Shown here in pieces: positions 33,903 through 43,412 of a stretch of DNA of 64,000 bases. Every line of letters begins with the position of its first letter. The first letter of the stretch is position 1. Source of the stretch: an uncultured Pseudomonadota bacterium (GTDB taxonomy: Bacteria > Myxococcota_A > UBA796 > GCA-2862545); contig CAJXTB010000010.1 in the NCBI GenBank assembly GCA_913061235.1, forward strand, positions 213,646 to 277,645, given 5' to 3'. The notes under the pieces were generated by a model. It made no database searches. It saw only the letters and a list, made by a program, of their open reading frames with translations, and had not been told where the DNA came from. A program made the position numbers and the translations under genes.

Positions 33903-36404
33903 CTACGTGGCCGGTGGTGAAAGGGTCCAACGTCGGCTGTAGGCACCGGCGATGACGCCCAAAAGGGCCACCAGCATCCACCCCGAGGCAGGGGCGCGAC
34001 CAAGGGAGGAACACGTCGCTGCCTCTTGCTCCTGCTCTTGCTCCTGCTCCTGCTCCTGCTCCTGCCCGCAGGCGTCGTCGGCAGAGGCTGGGTCCGACCC
34101 TGTCTGCAGCTCTTCGGCATCCGAGATGCCATCGCTGTCTGCATCAGAACTCCACGGGTCTAGCCCGGGAGTTCGGAACTCAACTCGGTCTTCGATGCCG
34201 TCGCCGTCGGTATCCTGTCTGCCGTCAGCACTTCCGTCGGCAGAAGTGTCAGGGTTCGTGGGGTCGAGGCCCATTGCCCACTCTCCCAGCGCAACAAGTC
34301 CGTCGCCGTCTTCGTCGCGTTGGCCGTCCGGCAGCGTCGATGGGGGTGTTGCAGACTGGGCAGGGTCGGTCTGCCCGTGCTGGACTTCCCATGCGTCGGG
34401 CAGTCCGTCGCCATCCGAGTCTTGCGCGTGGTCCGAGAGTCCGCGGACCGACTCCTCCATCGCCGTCAGACCGTCTCCGTCGGCATCGACACGGCAGGAC
34501 GGCGCTGCGTAGGCCAAGGCGTGCTTCCACAGGAACTCGTCGCCAATCATCCCAGGGGGGAAGGCGTTGACCGTGACGACGTTCTCTCGTACTGCAATCG
34601 CGGGCTCGCCATTGTTCCAGCGCGCGAGGAGCGTTGCGTCAGGGTGTACCACGGCTCTTTGGAGATATGCGCAAGAGCCATCGCAGCGCAGGGTGGGGTC
34701 TGCAAAGAGGATGGGGTGGTCGGAGTCTCCGTGGATTTCTGCTTGGTTCGATGTGAGCCAGCTACCTCGGTGGCCGTTCAGTCCGCTGTCGTACTCTGTG
34801 ATGGCTCCGTACCGGCTATCGGTAAAGCGCCCGCGCTGTGCGTCGTCCCGTCCCCAGAACATGGCGGTGACGATACCCCCACCGTCGCCTGCGTAGTCTG
34901 CGAGTGCATCGCCCAGACTCGCGGTCGAGCCACTATTGGTCGTCACTAAGATACTGTCGAAGGCAGCCAATGACGCGAACGTGACGTGCCTGTCGAAGAA
35001 CGCCACAGCGGTGAACAAGTCGTCGTCGATGAGGATTGCCCGGAATCGGGCGTGCTCCGCGACGCCGAGACCGACAACAGCGACGGAGGCGCAGGGAGCA
35101 GCGGGCACGGACAGGGGAGTGACGTCGACGAGCTGCGATGCGCAGTCGGGGCGGCAGTCTCCATCGCTGTCTTCTGCACAGATGTCGCGTTGGTCGCCAT
35201 CTCCCCACACGGGGCAGGTGTCCTCGCTGTCTGACCGTCCGTCGCCGTCGGTGTCCCACCAGCGCGGGTCGGTGAGCCGCTCTTCGCCGTCGAGCAGCCC
35301 GTCGCCGTCTGTGTCGGCGCTGAGAGGGTCGGTGTGTCTCTCTTGTGCGTTGGAGAGCCCGTCGTTGTCGGCGTCTTCGTCGCTATCCGAGACACCGTCG
35401 CCATCCGTGTCCGCGTTGACCGGAGACGTGCCGCAGCGCAGCTCTTGTTCGGTGTCGAGGCCGTCACCGTCGCGGTCCAGACCGTCGTCTCGCTCGGTGG
35501 GTTCAAGGCCTTCGGTCTCCCACTCGAATCCGTCGTCCCAGCCGTCGGCATCGGTATCTCGGCGCGTGGGATTGAGTCCCGCGGCGGCTTCGATGTAGTC
35601 GGACAGCCCGTCGCCGTCGGTGTCGGCGACAAGGTCGTCGGTTCCAAGGGCCTGCTCGAATGAATCCGTCACCCCGTCGCTGTCTGTATCGACAGTGCAG
35701 CGGTCAATGGTCCACTGTAGAGCGTTGGCGATGAGCGTCATGGCGCTCGAGTGGTCGTCGTACCCATCGATGTGAATGCTTCTGGGAAACGGGATGAATC
35801 CCAAGCCCACGGCGCGCTCTTTGACTGTGACTGCCGGGTAGTCTTGGACCCAGCTAGCCGCGATGGTCGCACCGTCGGCCGCTGTGTGACAGAGCCCGCA
35901 GTCGCCACCGCAGGCCGCGTCTGTCGCGCCGAACATGACTGGATGGATATCGGTAACAGGCCGCATTGGGTTCAGGCGCTCGCTGCAGTGCCCTCGGTCT
36001 GGCTCGAACGTCGAGTACGCGGGAAGCGACCCATCCATAAAGGATGGGCCAAGGAGCGAGACTCCATCGGCATACGCGTTCCAGCTCCCGACGACCCCTC
36101 CGCCCGCTGCATAGAATGCGTGTAGGTTTTCTCGATAGATCAAGATTCGGCTGTAGTCGGGCCGCTGGAGGCAGCTGCTTGTGCAGTCGGTGACCTCGAG
36201 GCCACGTTGGTGCACCACGAACACAGTATCCACCTCGGCCAGTGCGTCTGGGTCGCCGAGGTCGACGGACTGCACGCTCTCGAATCGACCGGTGGATTCT
36301 AGGTCGCCGATGAGGTCGGTTGGGCCCCAGGACAGCAGTTGATGGACTCCCACATCACCGCATGGTGCGGCTTGGGCGAGTGCTGTGAGTAGCCAGAGGG
36401 TCAT
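33903..36404 (-). CDS. Thrombospondin type 3 repeat surface protein with MYXO-CTERM-like tail
   Basis: The protein is 833 aa with a signal peptide (LLTALAQAAP). Two similar domains of about 200 residues (residues 15-230 and 455-640), each ending in Trp/Asn and RxxxHPxxT-like patterns, frame two arrays of calcium-binding TSP3 repeats of the DTDGDGLSD type. Near the C-terminus is an alternating Gln/Glu tract (residues about 780-794) encoded by a 6-bp repeat. A Cys, a hydrophobic segment (GWMLVALLGVIAGAY) and an Arg pair follow, in the manner of MYXO-CTERM sorting tails, although 8 more residues come after the Arg. Probably exported and held at the surface. Confidence 0.85.
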   Translation of the reverse strand: MTLWLLTALAQAAPCGDVGVHQLLSWGPTDLIGDLESTGRFESVQSVDLGDPDALAEVDTVFVVHQRGLEVTDCTSSCLQRPDYSRILIYRENLHAFYAAGGGVVGSWNAYADGVSLLGPSFMDGSLPAYSTFEPDRGHCSERLNPMRPVTDIHPVMFGATDAACGGDCGLCHTAADGATIAASWVQDYPAVTVKERAVGLGFIPFPRSIHIDGYDDHSSAMTLIANALQWTIDRCTVDTDSDGVTDSFEQALGTDDLVADTDGDGLSDYIEAAAGLNPTRRDTDADGWDDGFEWETEGLEPTERDDGLDRDGDGLDTEQELRCGTSPVNADTDGDGVSDSDEDADNDGLSNAQERHTDPLSADTDGDGLLDGEERLTDPRWWDTDGDGRSDSEDTCPVWGDGDQRDICAEDSDGDCRPDCASQLVDVTPLSVPAAPCASVAVVGLGVAEHARFRAILIDDDLFTAVAFFDRHVTFASLAAFDSILVTTNSGSTASLGDALADYAGDGGGIVTAMFWGRDDAQRGRFTDSRYGAITEYDSGLNGHRGSWLTSNQAEIHGDSDHPILFADPTLRCDGSCAYLQRAVVHPDATLLARWNNGEPAIAVRENVVTVNAFPPGMIGDEFLWKHALAYAAPSCRVDADGDGLTAMEESVRGLSDHAQDSDGDGLPDAWEVQHGQTDPAQSATPPSTLPDGQRDEDGDGLVALGEWAMGLDPTNPDTSADGSADGRQDTDGDGIEDRVEFRTPGLDPWSSDADSDGISDAEELQTGSDPASADDACGQEQEQEQEQEQEQEAATCSSLGRAPASGWMLVALLGVIAGAYSRRWTLSPPAT
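34021..34066. repeat. 6-bp tandem repeat coding Gln-Glu
   Basis: CTCCTG or CTCTTG is repeated about seven times, encoding an alternating Gln/Glu tract on the minus strand. Such tracts can vary in length by slippage without shifting frame. Confidence 0.7.
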
Positions 36405-36897
36405 GGAGAACTCTCGTTACAGGTCTCTGTGTGTCAACGTGGAGAACTCTTCAGAGTTCTGCGCGCCGCAGTGCCCGACGATCACACAAGTTCATTTAGG
36501 TAGTAATATCCAACCGTCTGGCGTGAGACGAGTCGGCCTGTCGGAAGCTGACAGGTGATGAGTTGGGTGCGCGAAGAGGTGATCCAAGTTGATGTTAGAG
36601 TGAGGTAGCATGACGGCCATCGCTCTGGACGACCCACTGTCGAACAACGGTTGGGCGGGACGTCTGGTGCGCCTCCAATCGCTGGATACTCGTGCGAGAC
36701 CGGCATTGTGGACCTGCACTACAACACGGGCAGCGACATCTCCGAGCAGCACCAGACCGGCACGGACCAGTGGCTCGATCTGTGGACAACAACGGACACG
36801 GGCCTTGACTACACGAGCTTGGAACAGGCCAGTCTAGCGGGTCAACAATGCATCGCCTGCTACTGCCAAACCGCGCCCGCATGCCGCCTGTAGGGTG
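36405..36897. other. Intergenic stretch with a possible gene fragment
   Basis: GAGG precedes an ATG at 36610. The frame from about 36651, one step over, is G/C-rich at third positions and reads YSCETGIVDLHYNTGSDISE before ending at 36893. It may be a decayed secreted protein gene. No product is recognised. Confidence 0.3.
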
Positions 36898-37611
36898 TCA
36901 ATGAGGCCGCAATTCCAGTGCTTGCGGCTCGCTCACATGCTCAAACACCTTCGTGAATGTCTTGGCGACAAGCTCGATGGACAAGGGCTTACCGACCCAC
37001 TTCTTGTCCAGGTACAACCCAAAGTCGTCGACTCGTGTAGCCCCTGGCGAGAGGTTCTCAACATCGTGCGTGCTTACGTCGATTTCCTGTCCGTTGCGCT
37101 TTACGGCACGGGCTTCCAGCTCAAACTTGACGACCATATTGGGCCCGGTGTTGCGAACGTGGAACACGACGTCGAGGGCAAGGTCACCATCATCGTCGAT
37201 TTTTCCCGCAACCACGGCGATACGCTCGAGAACAACACCCGCTATCGACACCGACTCATTGGTCCCTACAATCCCGCCAGGACCGGGGCAATCGAACGCG
37301 CCCAGGGCGGTGCGATGGATTGCGCATCCAAGAAGGATGATCGAAGCGGAAGCGTCGTCTCCTGGGTCACGCTCCAGGAACGCACCGGTCTCAATCTGAC
37401 CAATCTCGCGCTGGCCAAGGCCATGGTCTTCCTCATCGAAGTCCAGGCCGCAGGGAAGCCCATTGGCATCAATGACCAAGCAATGCAGTCGAACCCAGTC
37501 CACGCTGACATCATCGACCACCTGGAACGTCACCTTGCCCGTGACGCGACGGTCGCCATCGCTATCTAGTGGTGTAATGCCAGTCTCTATGCCCAGAACT
37601 TGAATTGCCAC
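36898..37611 (-). CDS. Hypothetical cytoplasmic protein
   Basis: The protein is 237 aa from a GTG at 37611, chosen because GGAG lies five bases before it; longer starts have no ribosome binding site. There is no signal peptide. The sequence is rich in Asp, Val and Gly with three Cys-containing segments (HCLV, LGCAIH, FDCPGPGG) and reads as mostly beta structure. A conserved-looking C-terminal half contains DVVFHVRNTGPNMVVKFELE. Not recognised. The opposite strand also has a long frame, but codon use and the ribosome binding site favour this one. Confidence 0.55.
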   Translation of the reverse strand: MAIQVLGIETGITPLDSDGDRRVTGKVTFQVVDDVSVDWVRLHCLVIDANGLPCGLDFDEEDHGLGQREIGQIETGAFLERDPGDDASASIILLGCAIHRTALGAFDCPGPGGIVGTNESVSIAGVVLERIAVVAGKIDDDGDLALDVVFHVRNTGPNMVVKFELEARAVKRNGQEIDVSTHDVENLSPGATRVDDFGLYLDKKWVGKPLSIELVAKTFTKVFEHVSEPQALELRPH

Positions 37612-37951
37612 CCGATCTCCATTAATAATCAGACCACCTCCTCGGACGAAGGTGCCGAGGTGGCAACGCCCTATGATGGGTAGGTGTGGGTTGGCCACAC
37701 GTGGCATCGTGGCTCCATGCTTCGACCCCTTCTTCTGGTTTGTGTCGTTCAGACCTCCGTCGCCAACGTCCAATCCAAGGACGGCGTCGCTCAACTGCGC
37801 TTCGAACACACCGCATTAGGGGCGCGGTATCTGTGGTTTCGTAAGTCTCCCTTGGTGCAGCGTTGAAAGTGCGGCACCATTGGGACCGCAATCGCGTGAG
37901 GCCTCGAATGGCTCTCTGCTTGCACCTGTACGTTTTCCGGGGAAATCACCG

Positions 37952-39853
37952 ATGACACTGTTTCGCACTGCGCTTGTCGCTGCTCTCGCTTCTGTTGTAA
38001 GCACCGCTCACGCCGTCCCTGGCACAGTACAACAGCAAGGGCGCCTGCTCGATGGGCTCGGTGCGCCCCAGACCGGCGCGCATGACCTGCACGTCTCGAT
38101 CTACGATCAGCCGACCGGCGGAAGTCTGCTGTGGACGGAGACGCACACCGTCACCTTGGACGGCGGCTACTACTCTGTCGCACTGGGCACAGGCACCCCG
38201 CTGGACAGCACGGTGTTGGATGGAACGACGCGGTACCTGCAGATTCAAGTCGACACAGACCCAGCACTCGCGCCCAGAACGGCAGTGATGAGCGTTCCGT
38301 ACGCGGTCCGCGCCGATACAGCGACTTCGGTCGATGGCGGCTCGGTCAATGGCAGCACGATTCAGGTCGGCGGAAACACCATTGTCGACAGCTCTGGCAA
38401 CCTAGATGTCAACACGGCTGACGTTGGCGCCCTAGTGGTGGGCGGCAGCACGGTGATTGATACATCTGGCAATTTGGACGTTGATAGCGCCGATGTTGGC
38501 GCGCTTATTGTTGGTGGAAGCACCATCATTGACGGGTCAGGCAACCTTGACGCGGGCGTTGCCGATGTAGCGGAGCTGAAGGTCAACGGCGTCACCGTCA
38601 TCACATCTGCTGGCGAGTTCGTCGGTGTCTCCGACACCCTCGCCGGCCTGACCTGTGCCCAGCATCAAATCGCTCGTTTCGACGGAACGAACTGGGTCTG
38701 CGCTGCTGGCATTAGCGTCGCGGACGTCCTTGGAAATCGCAACATCACGGTGACTGCGGACAACACCCACGAGGCTGCTCTGCAGGCATATGGCGACAGT
38801 GGCCAGGGCACGGGTCGGCTGTACGTTGGCCAAGACGCTTCGTTCGGTGGTGGCGTTATCTATGACGGTGACGGGACGCCGGACGTGGTCGGTCAGAGTG
38901 ACTACATCTCCTTGTACCGCCGCACCGCAGGTGTCGACAGCGCGGTACTTGACTTCAGACACGACAATGGCGATGTGCGCATCTACGAGGACCTCAACGT
39001 CAACGGGTCGACGGCGGTAGCCGGTGCAGTGAGTGTGGGGACCGATGCGTCAGTCACTGGAGATGCGGACGTGGGTGGAACGCTCACGGTTGGCGGCAAC
39101 ACGGCCGTCAACGCGGCGCTGCTTGAGGTCGGCAACACCGTGGCCGGAACGGACAATGTCCTGCGGGTTCGTGCCGACAGCAGCCACACCGCGAGCGTGG
39201 AAGCCTATGGCTACGGGGGCGCACAAGGTGGCGGGCGCGTCTACGCGGGTCAGTCTGGCACACACGGCGGCGGCTTCTCCTATGACGGCGACTCGTCACC
39301 TGATCTCGTCGGTGGGTCCGACCGAATCACCCACTTTCGCCGCACCGATGACGGCGAGCACGAAGTGTTCTCCTTTGCCCACAGCAACGACGACGTCGAC
39401 TTCACCGGTCACGTCACCCGCAAGGCCCCATTCGAGCGGTACGACAATCCGAGCGGTTCCGATGCCACAGTCATTGATGTGGCTTGGGGAACCAGCACGC
39501 TGACCAGCAGTCCTCATGTCACCAAGACGAGTGCAACGGGCTTCACCCTGAACACACCCGGTTGGTACCGTGTTCACGCACGCTTCTTACTCGAACGCTG
39601 TGACCACGTTGGGAGCTTCTACCGTGTTTTCCTTCAGAAGAACGGCGGCAATGTTGAACACGGCTCGCGTTTCACTGCTGATCAGACGGCGAGCGACAAC
39701 TACTACAGCGTTGATAATACCTTCACGGTGTACTCCGATGGCACGGACTACGTGGGCATTCGCGTGGAGAGCGGGAGCAGTGGCGACACCACTTGGGGCA
39801 TCTACTCGGGGTCATCGTACGACTCGCTCACATTGGAGTACCTCGGCGACTAG
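37952..39853 (+). CDS. Secreted surface protein with repeated GxTxID-GNLDV units
   Basis: The protein is 633 aa. The signal peptide ends STAHA. Residues 23-125 form a domain shared with the genes at 52823 and 54429 (QQQGRLLDGLG, DLHVSIYD, PRTAVMSVPYAVRA). Three tandem units of about 25 residues follow (TIVDSSGNLDV type, about residues 135-210), then two longer repeats of about 110 residues (NVxRVxADxxHxAxxxAYG, DGDGTPDVVG and similar). The last 130 residues look like a C1q/TNF-like beta domain (HVTKTSATGFTLNTPGWYRV). This layout recalls phage-tail-fibre-like or adhesin proteins of myxobacteria. Confidence 0.8.
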   Translation: MTLFRTALVAALASVVSTAHAVPGTVQQQGRLLDGLGAPQTGAHDLHVSIYDQPTGGSLLWTETHTVTLDGGYYSVALGTGTPLDSTVLDGTTRYLQIQVDTDPALAPRTAVMSVPYAVRADTATSVDGGSVNGSTIQVGGNTIVDSSGNLDVNTADVGALVVGGSTVIDTSGNLDVDSADVGALIVGGSTIIDGSGNLDAGVADVAELKVNGVTVITSAGEFVGVSDTLAGLTCAQHQIARFDGTNWVCAAGISVADVLGNRNITVTADNTHEAALQAYGDSGQGTGRLYVGQDASFGGGVIYDGDGTPDVVGQSDYISLYRRTAGVDSAVLDFRHDNGDVRIYEDLNVNGSTAVAGAVSVGTDASVTGDADVGGTLTVGGNTAVNAALLEVGNTVAGTDNVLRVRADSSHTASVEAYGYGGAQGGGRVYAGQSGTHGGGFSYDGDSSPDLVGGSDRITHFRRTDDGEHEVFSFAHSNDDVDFTGHVTRKAPFERYDNPSGSDATVIDVAWGTSTLTSSPHVTKTSATGFTLNTPGWYRVHARFLLERCDHVGSFYRVFLQKNGGNVEHGSRFTADQTASDNYYSVDNTFTVYSDGTDYVGIRVESGSSGDTTWGIYSGSSYDSLTLEYLGD

Positions 39854-39939
39854 CAGTCCCTGCTGCAGTTGTTGAACCGCGGCTTGTTTGCTGTGAGCGT
39901 GTCCGGTCGCGCCGCCGCTTGCAGTGGTGCCGCTCCAGG

Positions 39940-40134
39940 TTGACTCGGGCCTTTGCGGGTCAGGCCGACACCGAGCCCATCACTAGCGTGTACGCCTACC
40001 CCAGAGAGCTAGCGGTCTTTCGGGAGCTCCCGCTGGACACCGTGGAGCCTGCTTTTGTGGCGGGTGTTCGACGTCAGCGTGGGTTTGGGCTGCGCAATGG
40101 TGAGTCACGCGTCCACCGTGTTTTGTCGAGTTGA
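39940..40134 (+). CDS. Possible small gene or remnant
   Basis: A 65-codon frame from a TTG with weak AGG upstream has G/C-rich third positions and reads TEPITSVYAYPRELAVFREL before ending at 40134. No signal peptide, no recognised family. It may be the 3' remnant of a lost gene. The rest of the gap (39854-40317) shows nothing else. Confidence 0.25.
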   Translation: MTRAFAGQADTEPITSVYAYPRELAVFRELPLDTVEPAFVAGVRRQRGFGLRNGESRVHRVLSS

Positions 40135-40317
40135 ACCTCACTTTCCTGTTCTGACTCGCTCAAGGCCGTCCCGTTTCTCCTGCTCGGACAGTCCCAGATT
40201 TCCGCCGGGGTTCGCCTGACCTCAAGCCACCTAAAAGTGCCTCAAACGCCCTGGCTATCGATTGCTGCGCAGTCCTGCGTGTGTGACTGGTACGACATCC
40301 AACCCACTGGAGTACCC

Positions 40318-40809
40318 GTGTCACAGACCAAGATTACCGGAGCCTTTGTATCCAACCCCCCACTGCCAGAGGGCGTTGTTGATGCTGGATTGGTCCGAGT
40401 GGGAATTGCCAAGGTGAGTGCGACTGGCGTTACGCTCACGGAACGCCGAAGCATTCGTTTTTTACCCACACTCTTGGGCTTGGTTGGCGGTCTGATGGCG
40501 TGTCCAGCGCCGCTGCTACTGACGTGGGGCCTTGACGCGGTTGGCTTCGACCTGCTCGCGATACGCCGCGGATACACGCTGGTTGCGGTGTTCACCATGG
40601 TGTTCTTTGGACTTGGGTTCACCGGTGTATCGACGGCTAGTGCGTGGCTGTTCTCGCGGGAAAACCACCATACGGTCGCTCGTGAGGACTTCACGGTCAG
40701 TGAAGATGGGGCGTACATTACCTTTGTCTGGTCCGACGGCGACCGTCGCGTGGGCAGCATGTTGTTCGTTGAAGAGGAACAGCGCGCCGGTGTGTTGAGC
40801 GCGCTGTAG
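40318..40809 (+). CDS. Two-helix membrane protein of unknown function
   Basis: The protein is 163 aa from a GTG at 40318 with CTGGAG upstream. Two hydrophobic segments (about residues 55-78 and 88-113) are flanked by an N-terminal and a C-terminal soluble beta-like region. The layout resembles PH-domain-type membrane proteins, but no family can be named. It converges with the Mpo1-like gene. Confidence 0.6.
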   Translation: MSQTKITGAFVSNPPLPEGVVDAGLVRVGIAKVSATGVTLTERRSIRFLPTLLGLVGGLMACPAPLLLTWGLDAVGFDLLAIRRGYTLVAVFTMVFFGLGFTGVSTASAWLFSRENHHTVAREDFTVSEDGAYITFVWSDGDRRVGSMLFVEEEQRAGVLSAL

Positions 40810-40878
40810 TACCTAGGACGCCAGTTTACTACGCCAAGCGCGAAACATGGCCGAGGTACGCTCAACGCCGGCATCGTC

Positions 40879-41193
40879 TCAGGTGGACCGAATGGAAAAC
40901 AACCCAGCGATAGTCCCGCGGAACAGTCGAAGCTCGGCTCGCACATGCCAGACAGGGTTTCGATACGGCTGTGTACGTTGCCCTTTCGCACGATGACTGA
41001 CCTGAGCCAGTCCGTAGTCAATCAATGGCCCCAGCAACAACAAGCCCCAAAGTCCAGTCACCAGGCCGGTGATAATCATCAACCCGCATAGGAATGTGCC
41101 AATGGCGTGGACTCGCCGAGTTGTCGGGTCAGCATGAATCGCTTCATACTCAAGCCAGAACGCCTCGAAATTGTCTTGTTCGTACAACATCAT
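40879..41193 (-). CDS. DUF962/Mpo1-like membrane protein
   Basis: The protein is 104 aa. FEAFWLEYEAIHADPTTRRV precedes a short hydrophobic pair and SHRAKGQRTQPYRNPVWHVR, the His-rich pattern of DUF962. Yeast Mpo1 of this family is an iron-dependent dioxygenase in fatty acid alpha-oxidation; activity in this protein is inferred only. Its ATG overlaps the glycosyltransferase stop by four bases (ATGA), making it the third gene of an operon. Confidence 0.75.
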   Translation of the reverse strand: MMLYEQDNFEAFWLEYEAIHADPTTRRVHAIGTFLCGLMIITGLVTGLWGLLLLGPLIDYGLAQVSHRAKGQRTQPYRNPVWHVRAELRLFRGTIAGLFSIRST

Positions 41194-42221
41194 GCCACCA
41201 AGTGGTGGTCGAGAGTACGGGTCGCCAAGTCGTTGCCTGGGACCACGGGTATCTGCGGAACGGCCTTGTCGACAAACGTCCGAAGCACATCACCCTTCAG
41301 GCGTTTTCTGTGCATGCCTAGACCCATGGCCTCAAGATAGGCAGCGTTAAGCTGCTGTTCTCCGTGCTTGCGTAGCGGCACGGACAGCACAGACTTTCCG
41401 AGAACAAGCGCCTCGGACATGGTTGTGTAGCCGCCGTTGCAAATCACGGCTTTGGCACCTGCCAAGTCTTCGAGAAACGTCGTTGGGCTGAACGGACAGA
41501 ACACGATGTTGGAAGGCGCGTCGACCTTGGCATGGCCATAGACCCGAAAGACCTGTTCCGGCATGGTGGCAAGCGCGCGAAGTAGGCCCTTGTCCCCCGA
41601 AGCGGTCTGGTACACGAGTACGTGGTCTCCTTGATAGGGCTTCAAACCGAGCACCTGCGGTCTGACGATAGGACCCACGAGTGTCGTCGTACCGGCCAGA
41701 TGCGGCCGGAGGGGCGGCTGGTAGAAGGACGAGACCAGGTAGTGTGAACAACCTGGCATCTTGGCTCTGACCAACAATGCCGCAAGCCGCGTACTGATCG
41801 ACTGAACCGAGCGTGGGTGCACACACCGGTCGAGCACGTGCTGGTGATCGATGCACAGAACTGGGCGGTCCAGCCAGCGACCCACTGCGTAGGCGAAACC
41901 GTCAAAATCGCTGATGCAAATATCCGGGTCGAAGTCCCGAATGGGACCCAGATACGCATCAAGATTGACACTGGCCATCGAAGGCGCATCTCGAAGAAAT
42001 CGGTACAATGAGCGTGTTTGGGCGACGCCTCCCCGACGGTAGGTCAGCGTCAAACCCGCAATGACAAGAGTGGGGAAGCCGGCATCGCTCAGTACGCGGG
42101 ATGGCTTGCCCGACGTCGCTACCAAGACTTGGTGACCTTGCGCTTCGAGGTGCTCGATGAACAGTCGACTCCGCATCGCGTGCCCCATTCCTTCGCCAGC
42201 AAGTCCGTAAAGAACCCTCAC
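41190..42221 (-). CDS. GT28/MurG-like glycosyltransferase
   Basis: The protein is 343 aa from a GTG at 42221 with GAGGGAGGG upstream. The N-terminus VRVLYGLAGEGMGHAMRSRL is the Gly-rich loop of GT-B enzymes in the GT28/UGT group. A C-terminal CNGGYTTMSEALVLGKSVLS segment, followed by EQQLNA, is the nucleotide-sugar binding region. It probably transfers a sugar, perhaps glucuronic acid made by the upstream dehydrogenase, onto a lipid or glycan. An in-frame extension of 100 codons overlaps the dehydrogenase gene and is rejected. Confidence 0.85.
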   Translation of the reverse strand: MRVLYGLAGEGMGHAMRSRLFIEHLEAQGHQVLVATSGKPSRVLSDAGFPTLVIAGLTLTYRRGGVAQTRSLYRFLRDAPSMASVNLDAYLGPIRDFDPDICISDFDGFAYAVGRWLDRPVLCIDHQHVLDRCVHPRSVQSISTRLAALLVRAKMPGCSHYLVSSFYQPPLRPHLAGTTTLVGPIVRPQVLGLKPYQGDHVLVYQTASGDKGLLRALATMPEQVFRVYGHAKVDAPSNIVFCPFSPTTFLEDLAGAKAVICNGGYTTMSEALVLGKSVLSVPLRKHGEQQLNAAYLEAMGLGMHRKRLKGDVLRTFVDKAVPQIPVVPGNDLATRTLDHHLVA

Positions 42222-42252
42222 TTTCCCTCCCTCGAACGGGCTGTCAATGTGT

Positions 42253-43092
42253 TCAAAGGTCTGCACTCCGCAACTCAGGAACATTCTGTTGCCGAATACG
42301 TTGATTGGACTGTACTGCGCTGCGGAGGACCGAGAGAGAGACGCCAAGTTGGTCGGCCACGAACAGAAGGGCAGCAGTGTCTTTAGGAAGGCATCTTCCG
42401 CCAAAGCCCGCAAGCCCATCGTGTCCAGGTACAGCGAGGTGGTCAGAGCCAATTCGAGTGTCCAAAACAAGCATGGACCGTACGTCTTCCCAATCGACAG
42501 AGAGAGTACTGGCGAGAGCACTCATCTGATTTGCGAAGATGACCTTTGTCGCAAAAAATGCGTTGGACGTATGCTTTAGTAGTTCTGCAGTTGTAGCAGT
42601 CGTGTCCAGGATTGGTGTTTCCTTGAACGCGGCTTGGTAGAGCGTACGTAGTTTTTGTCGGTCATTGTCGGTGTACGTGGATGTCCAGCCGATGACGATG
42701 CGCTCTGGAGAGCGTGCATCCTCCAGGTAGTGCTTTTCACGTAAGAACTCAGGAATAAAGGCAAGGTTGATATCCGGATACAGTCTTGCCAGACGCGCGG
42801 TGGTTTGTGGAGTGACCGTACTCTTGATGAGTGTTGGCGGACTCAATGTCTGTTGTGAGATGGCGGCCAAAACCTGATTGACCTGGGCCATGTCAGGAGA
42901 CCCATCACTGCATTGAGGTGTGGGAACACACACAAACAAAAAGTCGGACGTAGAGCAGAGCTCTTGGATGCTGCTGCTGCCGGCATGGTTGGGGTCACAC
43001 CAAGCGACTGTTGCGACGTCTCGGAACGCCTCGGCTGTCGCGCGACCCACGTATCCGTATCCGATGATTCCTATTCGGATGATTGTCGACAT
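42253..43092 (-). CDS. UDP-glucose/GDP-mannose dehydrogenase family protein, short form
   Basis: The protein is 279 aa. The NAD-binding GYGYVGRATAEAF loop is at residues 11-23, CVPTP follows at about 55, KSTVTP at 90, and the catalytic Cys234 lies in FGGRCLPKD. Typical family members are 400-450 aa with a third UDP-binding domain; that domain is absent, so this belongs to a short subgroup. It should oxidise a nucleotide sugar to a uronic acid. It is the first gene of the operon with the glycosyltransferase (31-bp gap) and the Mpo1-like gene. Base composition looks less GC-rich than the neighbours. Confidence 0.85.
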   Translation of the reverse strand: MSTIIRIGIIGYGYVGRATAEAFRDVATVAWCDPNHAGSSSIQELCSTSDFLFVCVPTPQCSDGSPDMAQVNQVLAAISQQTLSPPTLIKSTVTPQTTARLARLYPDINLAFIPEFLREKHYLEDARSPERIVIGWTSTYTDNDRQKLRTLYQAAFKETPILDTTATTAELLKHTSNAFFATKVIFANQMSALASTLSVDWEDVRSMLVLDTRIGSDHLAVPGHDGLAGFGGRCLPKDTAALLFVADQLGVSLSVLRSAVQSNQRIRQQNVPELRSADL

Positions 43093-43412
43093 GACGGACC
43101 CACTCCAAGTTCACGAACGGCCTGTGAGACGGGCCATCCACCTTCCAACACGAGCACGACCGCTTCGAACCGGGTTGAGTACATTTGCCTCGCCAACTTT
43201 ATTTCCTGCCAGGGCTTTGTCTGACGGAAGCCGCGCCGCGGCTGGGAGGCGCTCTGCGTGGCGTACCCAAGGCGCGTAAGCTACGAGCCGCCATTGGTCT
43301 GGACCAGTACGTCTTCCACTACGATGACTGCAGGCGTCGCAGTAGGTCCCTGGTGTTGGCGAAAACCATGTCCGGCATAGTCGGCTTGGGGGGCCGGTCC
43401 ACGGCAGGTCAG
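43093..43412. other. Intergenic stretch without a supported gene
   Basis: Open frames here lack ribosome binding sites and recognisable products. The promoter of the sugar dehydrogenase operon should lie at the left side. Confidence 0.4.

Noticed and set aside
36895..37569. Long plus-strand open frame opposite the hypothetical gene at 36898-37611
   Set aside because: It lacks a ribosome binding site and a recognisable product; the minus-strand gene has GGAG at the right distance and better codon use.
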